Source: M3007 sp964589365
Lineage (GTDB): Bacteria > Bacteroidota > Bacteroidia > Chitinophagales > Saprospiraceae
Assembly: GCA_964589365.1 (NCBI GenBank)
Contig: CAZPTQ010000036.1
Location: forward strand, 1 to 31,567
Direction of reading: 5' to 3'
Length of the DNA stretch: 31,567 bases
In this document: positions 6,364 through 15,099 of the stretch, in pieces
How the letters are laid out: each line of letters begins with the position of its first letter
Numbering within the stretch: the stretch's first letter is position 1
Translations under genes and position numbers: made by a program
The notes under the pieces: generated by a model
Told to the model about the DNA's origin: nothing
Databases searched by the model: none
What the model saw: only the letters and a program-made list of their open reading frames with translations

Positions 6364-9300
6364 CAAGATAGCTTTCACCTCATTGATGACGTAAGATTCT
6401 ATCACGTCGCCCACCTTGAAGTCGTTGAAATTTTTGATCGTGATACCGCACTCCATACCGTTTTTGACTTCTTTGGCGTCTTCTTTGAAACGCTTGAGCG
6501 AGCCTAGTTCGGCGTGTTGGTTTGGATTGGTTGGGTACACCACAATACCATCGCGAATGATACGAACGTGGTGGTTTCGGCTGATTTTGCCATCTTGCAC
6601 AAAACAACCCGCCACGGTACCAATCTTCGAGACTTTGTACACTTCCCGGATTTCGACCTGACCCATGATCTCCTCTTCTTTCGTTGGTTCCAACATCCCT
6701 TCGATGGCAGATTTCACCTCTTCGATGGCTTCGTAAATAATGGAGTAGAGTTTGATTTCTACGCCTTCTTTTTCGGCCAGTTTGCGCGCCGTAATGGACG
6801 GGCGCACCTGGAAACCAATGATAATGGCATCGGAAGCGGAGGCGAGCATAACGTCGGAGTCCACAATCTGGCCAACCGCCTTGTGGATGACAGAGACCTG
6901 TACTTTCTCGATAGAAAGTTTGATCAACGAATCGCTGAGTGCCTCGATGGAACCGTCCACGTCGCCTTTGACGATGACTTTGAGCTCTTTGAAGTTGCCG
7001 AGTGCGAGACGACGACCAATTTCTTCGAGCGAGATACGCTTGTTGGCCCGGTTGGCTTGTTCGCGCATGATCTGGCCGCGCTTTGAAGCGATTTCTTTCG
7101 CTTCGCTTTCGCTGGCTGCCACTTTGATTTTTTCACCAGCCTGTGGCGCACCGGGCAAACCAAGCACGATGACTGGTTGAGCAGGGCCCGCGCTCTTGAT
7201 TTTTTTGCCGCGCTCGTTGAACAGGGCTTTCACCTTGCCAGAAAATTCGCCTGCAATGATGGGGTCGCCATGGTTGATGGTTCCATTGATAATCAAGATT
7301 TTAGACACATAACCCTGGCCTTTTTCCAAAGAGGCTTCCAAAACGGTGCCGATAGCACGGCGATCCGGGTTTGCTTTGAGTTCAAGCAATTCGGCTTCGA
7401 GCAGGACCTTTTCGAGGAGCTTGTCCACGTTCAAGCCTTGCTTTGCCGAAATATCCTGGCTCTGATATTTGCCGCCCCATTCCTCCACGAGGAAATTCAT
7501 CTGCGCGAGTTCGTTCTTGATGCGTTCGGGGTCGGCGCCTGCTTTGTCAATTTTATTGATGGCAAAAACCATGGGCACCCCGGCCGCTTGCGCGTGGCTG
7601 ATTGCCTCCTTGGTTTGTGGCATAATGCTGTCGTCAGCAGCAATCACGATGATGGCAATGTCCGTCACCTTGGCGCCCCTGGCACGCATGGCCGTAAAGG
7701 CTTCGTGACCTGGTGTATCAAGGAAAGTGATTTTTTGATCTTCGTGACCGGGCACGGCCACCTCGTATGCCCCTACGTGCTGCGTGATACCGCCTGCCTC
7801 ACCTTCGGCTACATTGGCAGAACGAATAAAGTCGAGCAGCGAAGTTTTACCGTGGTCAACGTGGCCCATGACGGTCACAATGGGTTGGCGCGGCTTAAGA
7901 TCGCTGGGAGAGTCCATCTCTTCTTCTTCCACCTCGACCTGTTCTTCGGCGGAAATGAACAGAACTTCATGACCAAATTCGTTGGCTACGAGTTCAATAA
8001 TTTCGGCGTCGAGGCGCTGGTTGATAGACACAAATATGCCCAATGACATACAAGCCTTGATGACATCAGAGGGCTTTAGGTTCATCAATGAGGCCAAATC
8101 AGATACGGAGATGAACTCCGTTACTTGCAATGTTTTTTCGCCTTCTATACGGGCAGTTGCGGCTATTTCAGCCCGTTCGCGACGAACATCACGCTTGTCA
8201 CGCCTTACTTTTTGCCGTTTTCGGCTTGCCCCTGCGCCCATACGGGCCATGGTCTGACGGATTTGGTTCTCAATGTCTTTTTGAGAAACTTCTTTGACTC
8301 CGTCGGTGCGGCCGCGGCCTTTTTTATCGCCTTGGTTGGCGGCCATGTTCGTTTGCAGGTTCGCTGCCGTTACTGGCTGCTGCTGCACGGTTTTCCGCTT
8401 GCGGCGAAGGCGATCGGCATTGCTTCCGCCGCCCTGGCCTTGTTGCTGCTGCCCGGTGCCGCCACCACTACCCTGTGGATTGCCTCCTGCGCGATTGCCT
8501 TGTTGCGGGCCACCTTGAGTGTTGCCTCCTGCGCGGTTATCCCGATTGCGGTCAGGGTTTCCGCCCCCCGTATTGCCTCCTGGCCGGTTGCCTTGTTGTT
8601 GGCCACCTCGGTCTGTATTTCCACCACGGTTGCCGCCACGATTGTCGCCGCCACGGTTGCCGCCACCCCGATTATCGTTACTGCGGTTGCCGGTATTTGC
8701 GGGCTTCTCTTTTTCGAGGTTGATACGGCCCAATATTTTGAGGCCACGCAGGTTGGGTGTACTTGAGCGGACAAGATCACCTTCGTTGGCGTCACCAATT
8801 TGTTTGCCTTCTCCTTCAGATGGATCTGCGGCTGGCGAAGGAGGTGCTGCCTCTTTGGGAGTAGTATCTTTTGGGTGTTTGGCCTCTACATCGGGCACAG
8901 CTCGTTTGAGGATATCACGTTTGGGCGTCTCATGCTTAGCCTCGTCTTGACGGTGTTCCTCACGTTTTGGGATATCTGTTTTGAGTTCTTCGCGTTTTGG
9001 CTCCTCTTTTGGGGTTGTTTTTGCAACAGGAGGTGCAGGAGCATTTCTAGGCGCGTCAAGGTCAATTTTCCCTAATATACGGAGAGGAGCTGGTCGCTCC
9101 CGTTTGATAAATTCTTGTTCTTCCTTTTTTGGCTGGCCGGGAGGGTCAGTTTTGGGGGCTACAGGCTCGCGAGGGGGCAAATAGGAAGGACGTGGTGCAG
9201 TGGGTGGCGTAGCAGAGGGATGACCATGCGAAGACCCTTCGGAGCCACCGACAGCGTCTTTTTTGAGCGTTGGGCGGGCCAATTGATCCGCCTGCTGTTT

Positions 9301-9471
9301 GATATCAAGGTCTTTTTGAAACTCTTTTTTGAGCACCACTAGCATCTCGTCAGTGATGTCGGTAGTAGGCTTTTGTTCCAAATTGGGAAAGCCTTTGCCA
9401 TGCAGGGTCTCTACGATGGTGTGGAGACCAACGTTGAATTCTTTTGCTACCTTAATTAATTTAATCGCCAT
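6358..9471 (-). CDS. infB: Translation initiation factor IF-2
   Basis: This GTPase places initiator tRNA on the 30S subunit and promotes subunit joining. The 1037 residues contain an N-terminal IF2_N domain (1-52), a long charged and glycine-rich linker (about 70-440), a second IF2_N-like domain (about 448-507) and the G domain. Its motifs are GHVDHGKT at 536-543, GGITQHVG, DTPGH at 585-589 and NKID at 639-642. Domains II-IV follow and end KNFNDFKVGDVIESYVI. The length suits the Bacteroidota form, which has an extended linker. The ILG-I-L motif occurs twice in the linker (about 131 and 246). It is the last gene of the rimP-nusA-infB operon, 251 bases after nusA, with its own probable promoter. 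Confidence 0.98.
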   Translation of the reverse strand: MAIKLIKVAKEFNVGLHTIVETLHGKGFPNLEQKPTTDITDEMLVVLKKEFQKDLDIKQQADQLARPTLKKDAVGGSEGSSHGHPSATPPTAPRPSYLPPREPVAPKTDPPGQPKKEEQEFIKRERPAPLRILGKIDLDAPRNAPAPPVAKTTPKEEPKREELKTDIPKREEHRQDEAKHETPKRDILKRAVPDVEAKHPKDTTPKEAAPPSPAADPSEGEGKQIGDANEGDLVRSSTPNLRGLKILGRINLEKEKPANTGNRSNDNRGGGNRGGDNRGGNRGGNTDRGGQQQGNRPGGNTGGGNPDRNRDNRAGGNTQGGPQQGNRAGGNPQGSGGGTGQQQQGQGGGSNADRLRRKRKTVQQQPVTAANLQTNMAANQGDKKGRGRTDGVKEVSQKDIENQIRQTMARMGAGASRKRQKVRRDKRDVRRERAEIAATARIEGEKTLQVTEFISVSDLASLMNLKPSDVIKACMSLGIFVSINQRLDAEIIELVANEFGHEVLFISAEEQVEVEEEEMDSPSDLKPRQPIVTVMGHVDHGKTSLLDFIRSANVAEGEAGGITQHVGAYEVAVPGHEDQKITFLDTPGHEAFTAMRARGAKVTDIAIIVIAADDSIMPQTKEAISHAQAAGVPMVFAINKIDKAGADPERIKNELAQMNFLVEEWGGKYQSQDISAKQGLNVDKLLEKVLLEAELLELKANPDRRAIGTVLEASLEKGQGYVSKILIINGTINHGDPIIAGEFSGKVKALFNERGKKIKSAGPAQPVIVLGLPGAPQAGEKIKVAASESEAKEIASKRGQIMREQANRANKRISLEEIGRRLALGNFKELKVIVKGDVDGSIEALSDSLIKLSIEKVQVSVIHKAVGQIVDSDVMLASASDAIIIGFQVRPSITARKLAEKEGVEIKLYSIIYEAIEEVKSAIEGMLEPTKEEEIMGQVEIREVYKVSKIGTVAGCFVQDGKISRNHHVRIIRDGIVVYPTNPNQHAELGSLKRFKEDAKEVKNGMECGITIKNFNDFKVGDVIESYVINEVKAILK
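8422..8694 (-). repeat. Gly/Asn/Arg/Gln-rich repeats inside infB
   Basis: Residues about 260-350 of IF-2 are short imperfect repeats such as NRGG, DNRGG, NRAGGN and QQGN. This is a low-complexity, probably disordered linker, and it is prone to copy-number change by slippage. Confidence 0.8.
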
Positions 9472-9500
9472 GCAGTGATTTTACCTGCTAAGAGGGGCAG

Positions 9501-9528
9501 TTATGAGTTATGAGTTATGAGTTACGAG
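9501..9528. repeat. Four tandem heptamers (TTATGAG) in the infB leader
   Basis: TTATGAG occurs three times in a row followed by TTACGAG, beginning about 30 bases upstream of the infB start codon. It lies inside the predicted infB leader RNA. Confidence 0.85.
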
Positions 9529-9676
9529 TGAAAAAATCACCCGTCTCTTAAATCAAACCATCCCTGCGGTTTGGAAAGTTGGATTCTGAACGTTTGCGCC
9601 GCGGGGTTTCGCCTTTTTCTCCGCTGTTTGTGAATTTTCTAGAAGACCAAAAATGTTTAATGCTGAAATGCGGGGG

Positions 9677-9684
9677 CAAAAGTA
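9677..9684 (-). promoter_or_regulatory. Probable internal promoter for infB (-7 element)
   Basis: Read on the minus strand this is TACTTTTG, a match to TAnnTTTG. It lies in the 251-base gap between nusA and infB, about 206 bases before the infB start, and would give a leader of roughly 200 nt. A GGGGC/GCCCC-free, AT-rich stretch lies on its upstream side. Confidence 0.45.
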
Positions 9685-9722
9685 CGTTTAAAAAGCAAGC
9701 CGAGCGGGGAAAAATTATCCGA

Positions 9723-10967
9723 TTACTTTCCTTCTTCAAACTCTTCGGTCAAAATCCGAATCACTTCACGCACGGTTTCTTCTTCAAGGTCAGTGCGGCG
9801 GATAAGTTCTTCGGCACTGAGTTCGAGTACCTGGCGGGCGGTGTCGCAGCCAATGTTCTTGAAGGTCTCTATGACCCAAGGCTCGATAGCATCGCTGAAT
9901 TCTTCCAGATCCACGTCGTCAATTTCGTACTCGGCCTGGTTGCGGTACACATCAATTTCATAGCCTGTAAGGCGACTGGCTAGTTTGATGTTGCTGCCTG
10001 CTTTGCCGATGGCGAGACTCACCTGGTCGGCATCGAGGTAGACGGCGGCGCGTTTTGCTTCGTGGTCGAATTCGATGGTCGTGATTTTGGCCGGAGTGAG
10101 GCTGCGCTGCATAAAGAGCGCGGTATTGGTCGTGTAGTTCACGATGTCAATGTTCTCATTGCGCAGTTCGCGCACTATGCCATGGATACGGCTGCCTTTC
10201 ATGCCGACACAAGCGCCCACTGGGTCAATGCGCTCGTCGTGGCTTTCCACCGCGATTTTGGCGCGTTCACCGGGAAGGCGCACGATGTTTTTGATCTCGA
10301 TCACACCATCCTCGATTTCGGGCACTTCGGCCTCGAGTAGTTTGGCAAGGAAATCAGGGTCGGTGCGGCTGAGCATGATGAATGGCACGTTGTTGCGCAT
10401 TTCCACGCGCTTGATGATGCCTTTCACCACGTCGCCTTTGCGGTAATAGTCGCCGCGAATCATTTCGGTGCGAGGGAGTATGATTTCGTTGCCAGTATCG
10501 TCGTCGAGCACCAAGACCTCTTTTTTCATGATCTGGTTCACTTCGCCCGTGACAACCTGACCAACACGTTCTGAGTATTTGCGGTAAATCTCGTCTTTTT
10601 CAAGCTCCATTACCCTTGAAACGAGGGTTTGTCGGGCAGCCATGATGGCACGGCGGCCGAAGTCTTCGATGGAAAGTTGCTCGTAGCACTCATCCCCGAT
10701 CGCGTTGGTTTCGTCAATGCCATTGGCCTCGGTTTCGCTGACCTGGGCAAGTTCGTTGGTCACCTCACCATCGGGCACTACCTCGCGCACACGCCAGATT
10801 TCCAAGTCGCCCGTGTTGGTGTTCACGATCACGTCAAAATTTTCGTCGGTGCCGTATTTCTTTTTGATAAGGGTTCGGAACACATCTTCCAAGACGCGCA
10901 CCATTGTGGGCCGGTCTATGTTTTTGCCGGTTTTGAATTCCGAAAATACATCTACTAAATTGACCAT
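9723..10967 (-). CDS. nusA: Transcription termination/antitermination factor NusA
   Basis: NusA binds RNA polymerase and controls pausing, termination and antitermination. The 414 residues contain the NusA N-terminal domain (1-125), the S1 domain (about 135-200, VGQVVTGEVNQI), and the two KH domains (about 205-345). The latter include RLPGERAKIAVES, GACVGMKGSRI and SLAIGKAGSNIKLASRLTG. A short acidic helical tail (TDLEEETVREVIRILTEEF) follows. The length is normal for Bacteroidota, which lack the C-terminal repeats of E. coli NusA. It follows rimP by 52 bases, in a gap made of TTTGG-type spacer sequence. Confidence 0.98.
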   Translation of the reverse strand: MVNLVDVFSEFKTGKNIDRPTMVRVLEDVFRTLIKKKYGTDENFDVIVNTNTGDLEIWRVREVVPDGEVTNELAQVSETEANGIDETNAIGDECYEQLSIEDFGRRAIMAARQTLVSRVMELEKDEIYRKYSERVGQVVTGEVNQIMKKEVLVLDDDTGNEIILPRTEMIRGDYYRKGDVVKGIIKRVEMRNNVPFIMLSRTDPDFLAKLLEAEVPEIEDGVIEIKNIVRLPGERAKIAVESHDERIDPVGACVGMKGSRIHGIVRELRNENIDIVNYTTNTALFMQRSLTPAKITTIEFDHEAKRAAVYLDADQVSLAIGKAGSNIKLASRLTGYEIDVYRNQAEYEIDDVDLEEFSDAIEPWVIETFKNIGCDTARQVLELSAEELIRRTDLEEETVREVIRILTEEFEEGK

Positions 10968-11019
10968 TGTTGTTGATTTGAGTATATGTTGATCTGGTGA
11001 TTTGGGGATTTGGGGAAGC

Positions 11020-11499
11020 TCAAAACGGCAATTTCACTACCGCTTTTTCGATTTGGTCGTAGGGTATGAGGGTTTCTACTTCTTTTTTTATCTTCTTTTT
11101 GCCATCTCGTTCTACGAGGGTTTGGGTAAGGACAATTTGGGTTTCATCAGCGGATTTCAGGGTGGCCAGGTGCTCTGTTTTGTCGGTACATTTTATAGCC
11201 AGCGTACGGCCCACGTTTTTGACGTATTGGCGAGGGAATTTTAACGGGCGTTCAATACCCGGGCTGCTCACTTCTATGCCATAGGTTTCGCCGAGCCAGC
11301 CGTTCTCGTCCAATTGATGCTCCACATACCGGCTGAGTTTTTGGCACTTTTGAAGGCTTAGGCCCGAATCGCTGTCCGCGTAGACGAAGAGTTTATTGCC
11401 CGGCATCAGTTCGATTTCGACCGTGAAGCAGTCGGCGAACATCTCGTCGCTGCTGTATTTTTCTTCTAGCAATTGGCCGATGCGTTCTGTGAGCTCCAT
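11020..11499 (-). CDS. rimP: Ribosome maturation factor RimP
   Basis: This is a 159-residue 30S assembly factor and the first gene of the rimP-nusA-infB operon. Family features are CFTVEIELMPGNKLFVYADS in the N-terminal domain, LSRYVEHQLDENGW and YGIEVSSPGIERPLKFPRQ in the middle, and a small Sm-like C-terminal domain (residues about 85-159). The ATG at 11497-11499 gives the usual family start (MELTERIGQLLEEKY). It is preceded by a roughly 140-nt leader containing a terminator-like hairpin and the repeat TTGAATGTGGTCAA. Confidence 0.95.
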   Translation of the reverse strand: MELTERIGQLLEEKYSSDEMFADCFTVEIELMPGNKLFVYADSDSGLSLQKCQKLSRYVEHQLDENGWLGETYGIEVSSPGIERPLKFPRQYVKNVGRTLAIKCTDKTEHLATLKSADETQIVLTQTLVERDGKKKIKKEVETLIPYDQIEKAVVKLPF

Positions 11500-11500
11500 T

Positions 11501-11531
11501 GAATGTGGTCAATGTGTTGAATGTGGTCAAA
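11501..11531. repeat. Direct repeat TGAATGTGGTCAA in the rimP leader
   Basis: TGAATGTGGTCAA occurs twice with TGTGT between, immediately upstream of the rimP start codon. It may be a simple spacer or a protein-binding site; nothing further can be said. Confidence 0.6.
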
Positions 11532-11588
11532 TCCTCCTACGCCTCTTCCTTCGTCAAGACTACGGCAGATAAAAAGGCTTCGGCGGAC

Positions 11589-11617
11589 AAAAAAGAGGGA
11601 ACCAAATGGTTCCCTCT
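11589..11617 (-). terminator. Intrinsic terminator/attenuator in the leader of rimP-nusA-infB
   Basis: On the minus strand a perfect 10-bp stem (AGAGGGAACC pairing with GGTTCCCTCT, four-base loop) is followed directly by six T. It lies about 20 bases downstream of the predicted start of transcription and about 90 bases upstream of rimP, so read-through is needed to express the operon. NusA-sensitive leader terminators control the equivalent operon in E. coli. Confidence 0.65.
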
Positions 11618-11643
11618 CGTGAAAAACGTTCAGAATTCTGGGG

Positions 11644-11651
11644 CAAAGGTA
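11644..11651 (-). promoter_or_regulatory. Probable promoter of the rimP-nusA-infB operon (-7 element)
   Basis: The minus strand reads TACCTTTG, an exact fit to TAnnTTTG. Transcription would begin near 11637, just before the leader terminator. Confidence 0.55.
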
Positions 11652-11795
11652 AGGACGTTTTTTGTTTTTATCCTAACTCGCCTTGTTTTTCCTTCAAATC
11701 ATACAAACACCCTACTTTTCGCGCTATTCCTTTACGCTCAGTATTCAAATATCTCAATTTCCAAATATCCCAAACTCCCAACCATCAAACGTCCA

Positions 11796-14156
11796 ATGTC
11801 CAAAATCCTCTTTTTGCTGGCTTTCCTGCCCACGATCCTGTTTGCTCAAAACGACTCCACGCTTTTACTCGCCCCGGAGCGGCTCACGGAGCACGATATA
11901 TTGCCACGCGACCTTTCCCAAAAGAAAACCCTTGTCAGCTCGGCCACACGCTCGCTCGAAGCGGTCGAAAATCTACCCTTTACCACAGTGGTTTTCACGG
12001 CAGAAGACATTTTGCGCAACGGCTTTGTCACCTTGGCTGATGTGCTCAAAGCCGCGCCCGGAATCCGCGTGTCACAGCCTGGCAATGCGGTAGAAGGCGA
12101 AACTTTTATCATCCGCGGACTTTCCGGCAACCAATACATGAAGGTGTTGATCAACGACATCCCCATAAAGCCCACTATGGCATTGGGAATGCCAATTGGG
12201 GCGCAACTGCCCATTCGACAAGCGGAGCGAATTGAGATCCTCTATGGGCCGGCTGGAGCGATCTACGGCGACGAAACTTGCGCAGGCGTGGTGAATATTT
12301 TCTTGAAGGAAAGCGAACGGCCCGTGTACACGCAAGCAGATTTGGGCTTCGGGCGATATGGGTACAACAGCCTCGACCTGATGTTCGGCGGGAAAATCGG
12401 GAAAGACAAAAAGATATTCCGATTCAGCCTTTACGGTAGCAGCACGGTACGCGAACGCACCGAAATTTTTTATGACCAAAACCTTTATAACACCAATCTA
12501 TACCTCCCTTTTAGGCTTGATTCCTCGTTGTATCGCCGCATACCCAATTTCCGGGCAGCATCTGGCGCGCCGGGCGATAGTTTTCCACGCGTTGCCCAAA
12601 TACCCCACGAGAGCCGCTTGTTTGGCATCAACCTCACTTGGCGGGGATTGCATTTTACTTACCACCGAATGTTAAGGTTCGACCACACCTCCTTGGGCAT
12701 CAACCCTTTGGCGGTTTCTTATGCCAACCCTTCAAATCGAATTTCCGAGCGGATCGAAACGTTTTCACTGGGTTTTAAACGCCAACGAAAACGCCGCACC
12801 ACCTATACCAACATTTCTTTCCAACGCTATTCGGTGGACAACAACAGCAGTACGACCTACGTCTTCGACCGCCTGAGTGCAGCCAATTATCTGGCGCGTG
12901 GAGGCCCTTCGCTTTCGGATACCGCACGGGCGAGCCTGCTCAAAAACATTTACAATGCGTATGCTTCCGAGGAGCGTTTTGCCACTGCCAATGGCGTGGA
13001 TGCCCGTATCGAATCGCGCATGAGTGTTTTGCTAGGCAAACAAAAACGGATGCAATTTGACGCAGGCGCACAATTCAATGTAGGCGTTGGAGTGCCGCTC
13101 ATCACATACAACACCTTGCCGGTTGAGGTGACAATTGATGGCAATATTTTCCCTGACATACCGCAACCCGTCAACACCTATCAACAAAGCCAAAGCATAT
13201 TCAACGGGTTCGGGTTTTCTCAGCTGGCCTGGCGCGGAAAACGCCTCCACATTGTGGGCGGCGGCTCCATGAGTGCCCGCCTGGAAGAGGGCATTGCCCT
13301 GGCGCCTCGTTTGGGGGCCTTGTACCATTTGGACAGCAACTGGACCTTTCGGGCGAACGTTGCCACGGGCATCCGGCATGCTTCGCTCTACGGCAGTTTT
13401 CATACCTATCAAATTGTGCCGCTGGCGGGGTTCACGGTCACACCAGGCAGCCGATATTTCGAAACAGAAAAAACTTATGCGTCAGAAACCGCGATCCGAT
13501 ACACTACCCGCGGCGGATCCAGTCTTGAAGGGATATTGTTTTGGCAAGAAGCACACCGGCTTTACCGCCCCGGCTACCTCGTAGATGAGCCGGGCATCCT
13601 TTTCAGCCAATCTTATGGGTATAAAAATGCGCCCGGACTTGCACTTTCTATGTGGGGCTTTCAAGGGATTGCCCGTTCAAAATCAATGGTTGCCGAATTG
13701 ACTTTCAACAAAAAAAAGCCCATCTTATTGACAAACCGGGCCGAGTTTTTTATCCAATATGCCCGGGGAAGGGAATGGTTTGGTTACGGACTTCCGTCTA
13801 CCAACGAAGTGCGCAACCAGCCCAAATGGAACACACAATTCCGTTATTATTTTAAAGCAGGGAAAAAATTGGAACTCGTGATAGCCGTCAACCAGCAGAG
13901 TTCAGCACTGGGCAAATCCGTCATATTTAAAGACCAGTACGAACTTCCAGACCGCCCCCGCCTCGAGAACTTCAGCACTTGGGATTTTATGTCGCGCCTC
14001 TATCTGAGCAACCACTTCCTCGTCTATTTCCAACTCATCAATGCCTTTGATCGGCACGCCTCTGGCATTGATGCCACCGGCACGCCCGACGACCTGCTTT
14101 ATAATCCACAACAAGGGCGACAATGGAGGTTGGGGGTGAATTATAACATGAACTGA
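11796..14156 (+). CDS. TonB-dependent outer-membrane receptor
   Basis: This is a 786-residue outer-membrane transporter driven by TonB. The ATG at 11796 gives a clean signal peptide (MSKILFLLAFLPTILFAQ); the frame is open further upstream but that part has no protein character. The plug domain covers about residues 45-170, with FTAEDILRNGFVTLADVLK, then FIIRGLSGNQYMKVLINDI, then RIEILYGPAGAIYGDE. The rest is a 22-strand-type barrel rich in aromatic residues. It lacks the carboxypeptidase-like N-terminal domain of SusC proteins and no SusD is nearby, so it is more like siderophore, cobalamin or metal receptors. The ligand cannot be named. The neighbouring genes on both sides are on the minus strand, so it is probably transcribed alone. 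Confidence 0.9.
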   Translation: MSKILFLLAFLPTILFAQNDSTLLLAPERLTEHDILPRDLSQKKTLVSSATRSLEAVENLPFTTVVFTAEDILRNGFVTLADVLKAAPGIRVSQPGNAVEGETFIIRGLSGNQYMKVLINDIPIKPTMALGMPIGAQLPIRQAERIEILYGPAGAIYGDETCAGVVNIFLKESERPVYTQADLGFGRYGYNSLDLMFGGKIGKDKKIFRFSLYGSSTVRERTEIFYDQNLYNTNLYLPFRLDSSLYRRIPNFRAASGAPGDSFPRVAQIPHESRLFGINLTWRGLHFTYHRMLRFDHTSLGINPLAVSYANPSNRISERIETFSLGFKRQRKRRTTYTNISFQRYSVDNNSSTTYVFDRLSAANYLARGGPSLSDTARASLLKNIYNAYASEERFATANGVDARIESRMSVLLGKQKRMQFDAGAQFNVGVGVPLITYNTLPVEVTIDGNIFPDIPQPVNTYQQSQSIFNGFGFSQLAWRGKRLHIVGGGSMSARLEEGIALAPRLGALYHLDSNWTFRANVATGIRHASLYGSFHTYQIVPLAGFTVTPGSRYFETEKTYASETAIRYTTRGGSSLEGILFWQEAHRLYRPGYLVDEPGILFSQSYGYKNAPGLALSMWGFQGIARSKSMVAELTFNKKKPILLTNRAEFFIQYARGREWFGYGLPSTNEVRNQPKWNTQFRYYFKAGKKLELVIAVNQQSSALGKSVIFKDQYELPDRPRLENFSTWDFMSRLYLSNHFLVYFQLINAFDRHASGIDATGTPDDLLYNPQQGRQWRLGVNYNMN

Positions 14157-14191
14157 ACAGGGGTTATCCTTGATTTTTCAACACGGAATTA

Positions 14192-14326
14192 AACCGCAAA
14201 ACCGGAGAACAGGAAAATATAAAACCGTAGATACTGATCCTAAGATGTCCAAAATCTACCCTTTTCGAGATTTATCTCCTCCCGGTTTTATATTTTCCTG
14301 TTCTCCGGTTTTGCGGTTTTGCGGTT
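14192..14326. repeat. 36-bp perfect inverted repeat between two convergent genes
   Basis: The left arm 14192-14227 and right arm 14283-14318 are exact reverse complements over 36 bases (AACCGCAAAACCGGAG... with its mirror), with a 55-base loop. The right arm has one extra TTGCGGTT unit. It lies between the convergent receptor gene and the metallo-hydrolase gene. It could act as a bidirectional terminator or be a non-autonomous mobile palindrome; no transposase-like terminal sequence was recognised. Confidence 0.85.
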
Positions 14327-14362
14327 AATTTTTATCCTTACAAAATTCCGGACGACTCCTGT

Positions 14363-15001
14363 TTACAAAAACGGGTTATACTCCTTCTCATGTCGCACCG
14401 TTGTAGCCGGTCCGTGGCCAGAAAAAACCAGGGTCTCGTCTGGCAGGGTAAAAATTTGAGTTTGGATGCTCTGAATAAGGGTGTCAAAATTGCCCCCAGG
14501 AAGATCCGTCCGGCCAATGCTTTCAAAGAAAAGCACGTCGCCTGACAGAACGAAACCTTCTTCCGCACTATAAAATGAAATGCTCGCGGGCGAGTGGCCG
14601 GGGGTGAAAAGTATTTTCAGTTTTGTGTCGCCGAAAGTGAGCGTTTCGCCGCCCTCCAGAAAATTGACAGGCATGGGCTGATGGCCCTCGAACGGCACTC
14701 CATACATCTGGCATACCTGCTCAAAGCGCTCGAGTACCGGCCATTCACCTTCGTGGATTTCCAGCCCGATGCCCCAGGTTTTCACCACAAATGGATTCCC
14801 AAAAACATGATCCAAATGGCAATGTGTGTTGATGAGCCGCACGGGGCGCAGTTTCTTCTCTTCAATAAATTGGCGCAACGTATGGCGCTCCTCCTGGGTG
14901 TAACAGCCTGGATCAAAAATGGCGCACTCGCCCGTGTCGTCCCACACGACATAGGTGTTTTCGGCAAAAGGGTTGAACTCGAAAGATTGGACCTGGGTCA
15001 T
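14363..15001 (-). CDS. Metallo-beta-lactamase-fold hydrolase (glyoxalase II-like)
   Basis: A 212-residue cytoplasmic MBL-fold enzyme. The metal site THCHLDH (HxHxDH, residues 60-65) is present, followed by FTPGHSPASISFY, the metal-bridging Asp in LSGDVLFFESIGRTDLPGG and the last His in FSGHGPATTV. The GRTDLPGG motif and short length match the YcbL/GloB-like group, which hydrolyse thioesters such as S-lactoylglutathione or related substrates. The start at 15001 (MTQVQSFEFNPF) was chosen because the upstream codons lie in a palindromic spacer. It is 98 bases downstream of the proline racemase-family gene on the same strand, so the two may be co-transcribed. Confidence 0.88.
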   Translation of the reverse strand: MTQVQSFEFNPFAENTYVVWDDTGECAIFDPGCYTQEERHTLRQFIEEKKLRPVRLINTHCHLDHVFGNPFVVKTWGIGLEIHEGEWPVLERFEQVCQMYGVPFEGHQPMPVNFLEGGETLTFGDTKLKILFTPGHSPASISFYSAEEGFVLSGDVLFFESIGRTDLPGGNFDTLIQSIQTQIFTLPDETLVFSGHGPATTVRHEKEYNPFL

Positions 15002-15005
15002 TTTT

Positions 15006-15097
15006 GTTGTTGATTTGTTTATTTGGTGATTTGGTGTTTTGAGTGGCCAAGCTTGGGTGCTCGAATAACCGAATGCCCAATTCAACAAATCAACAAC
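15006..15097. repeat. Palindromic spacer element A, upstream of the metallo-hydrolase
   Basis: GTTGTTGATTTGTT (15006-15019) is mirrored exactly at 15084-15097. The centre (about 15041-15070) reads GAGTGGCCAAGCTTGGGTGC then TCGAATAACC. The same centre, slightly changed, is found in the element at 16143-16204, so these are two copies of a dispersed palindrome. Confidence 0.7.
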
Positions 15098-15099
15098 CA

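Noticed and set aside
6514..8766. Long open frames on the plus strand opposite infB (up to 289 codons)
   Set aside because: They are antisense shadows of the infB reading frame with no domain character and skewed composition.
8370..8798. Threonine/alanine-rich frame overlapping the infB linker
   Set aside because: It is an alternative reading of the Gly/Asn-rich repeats; the infB frame is certain.
11499..11795. N-terminal extension of the TonB receptor frame by 99 codons
   Set aside because: It covers the rimP leader, promoter and terminator and has no protein character; the signal peptide starts at 11796.
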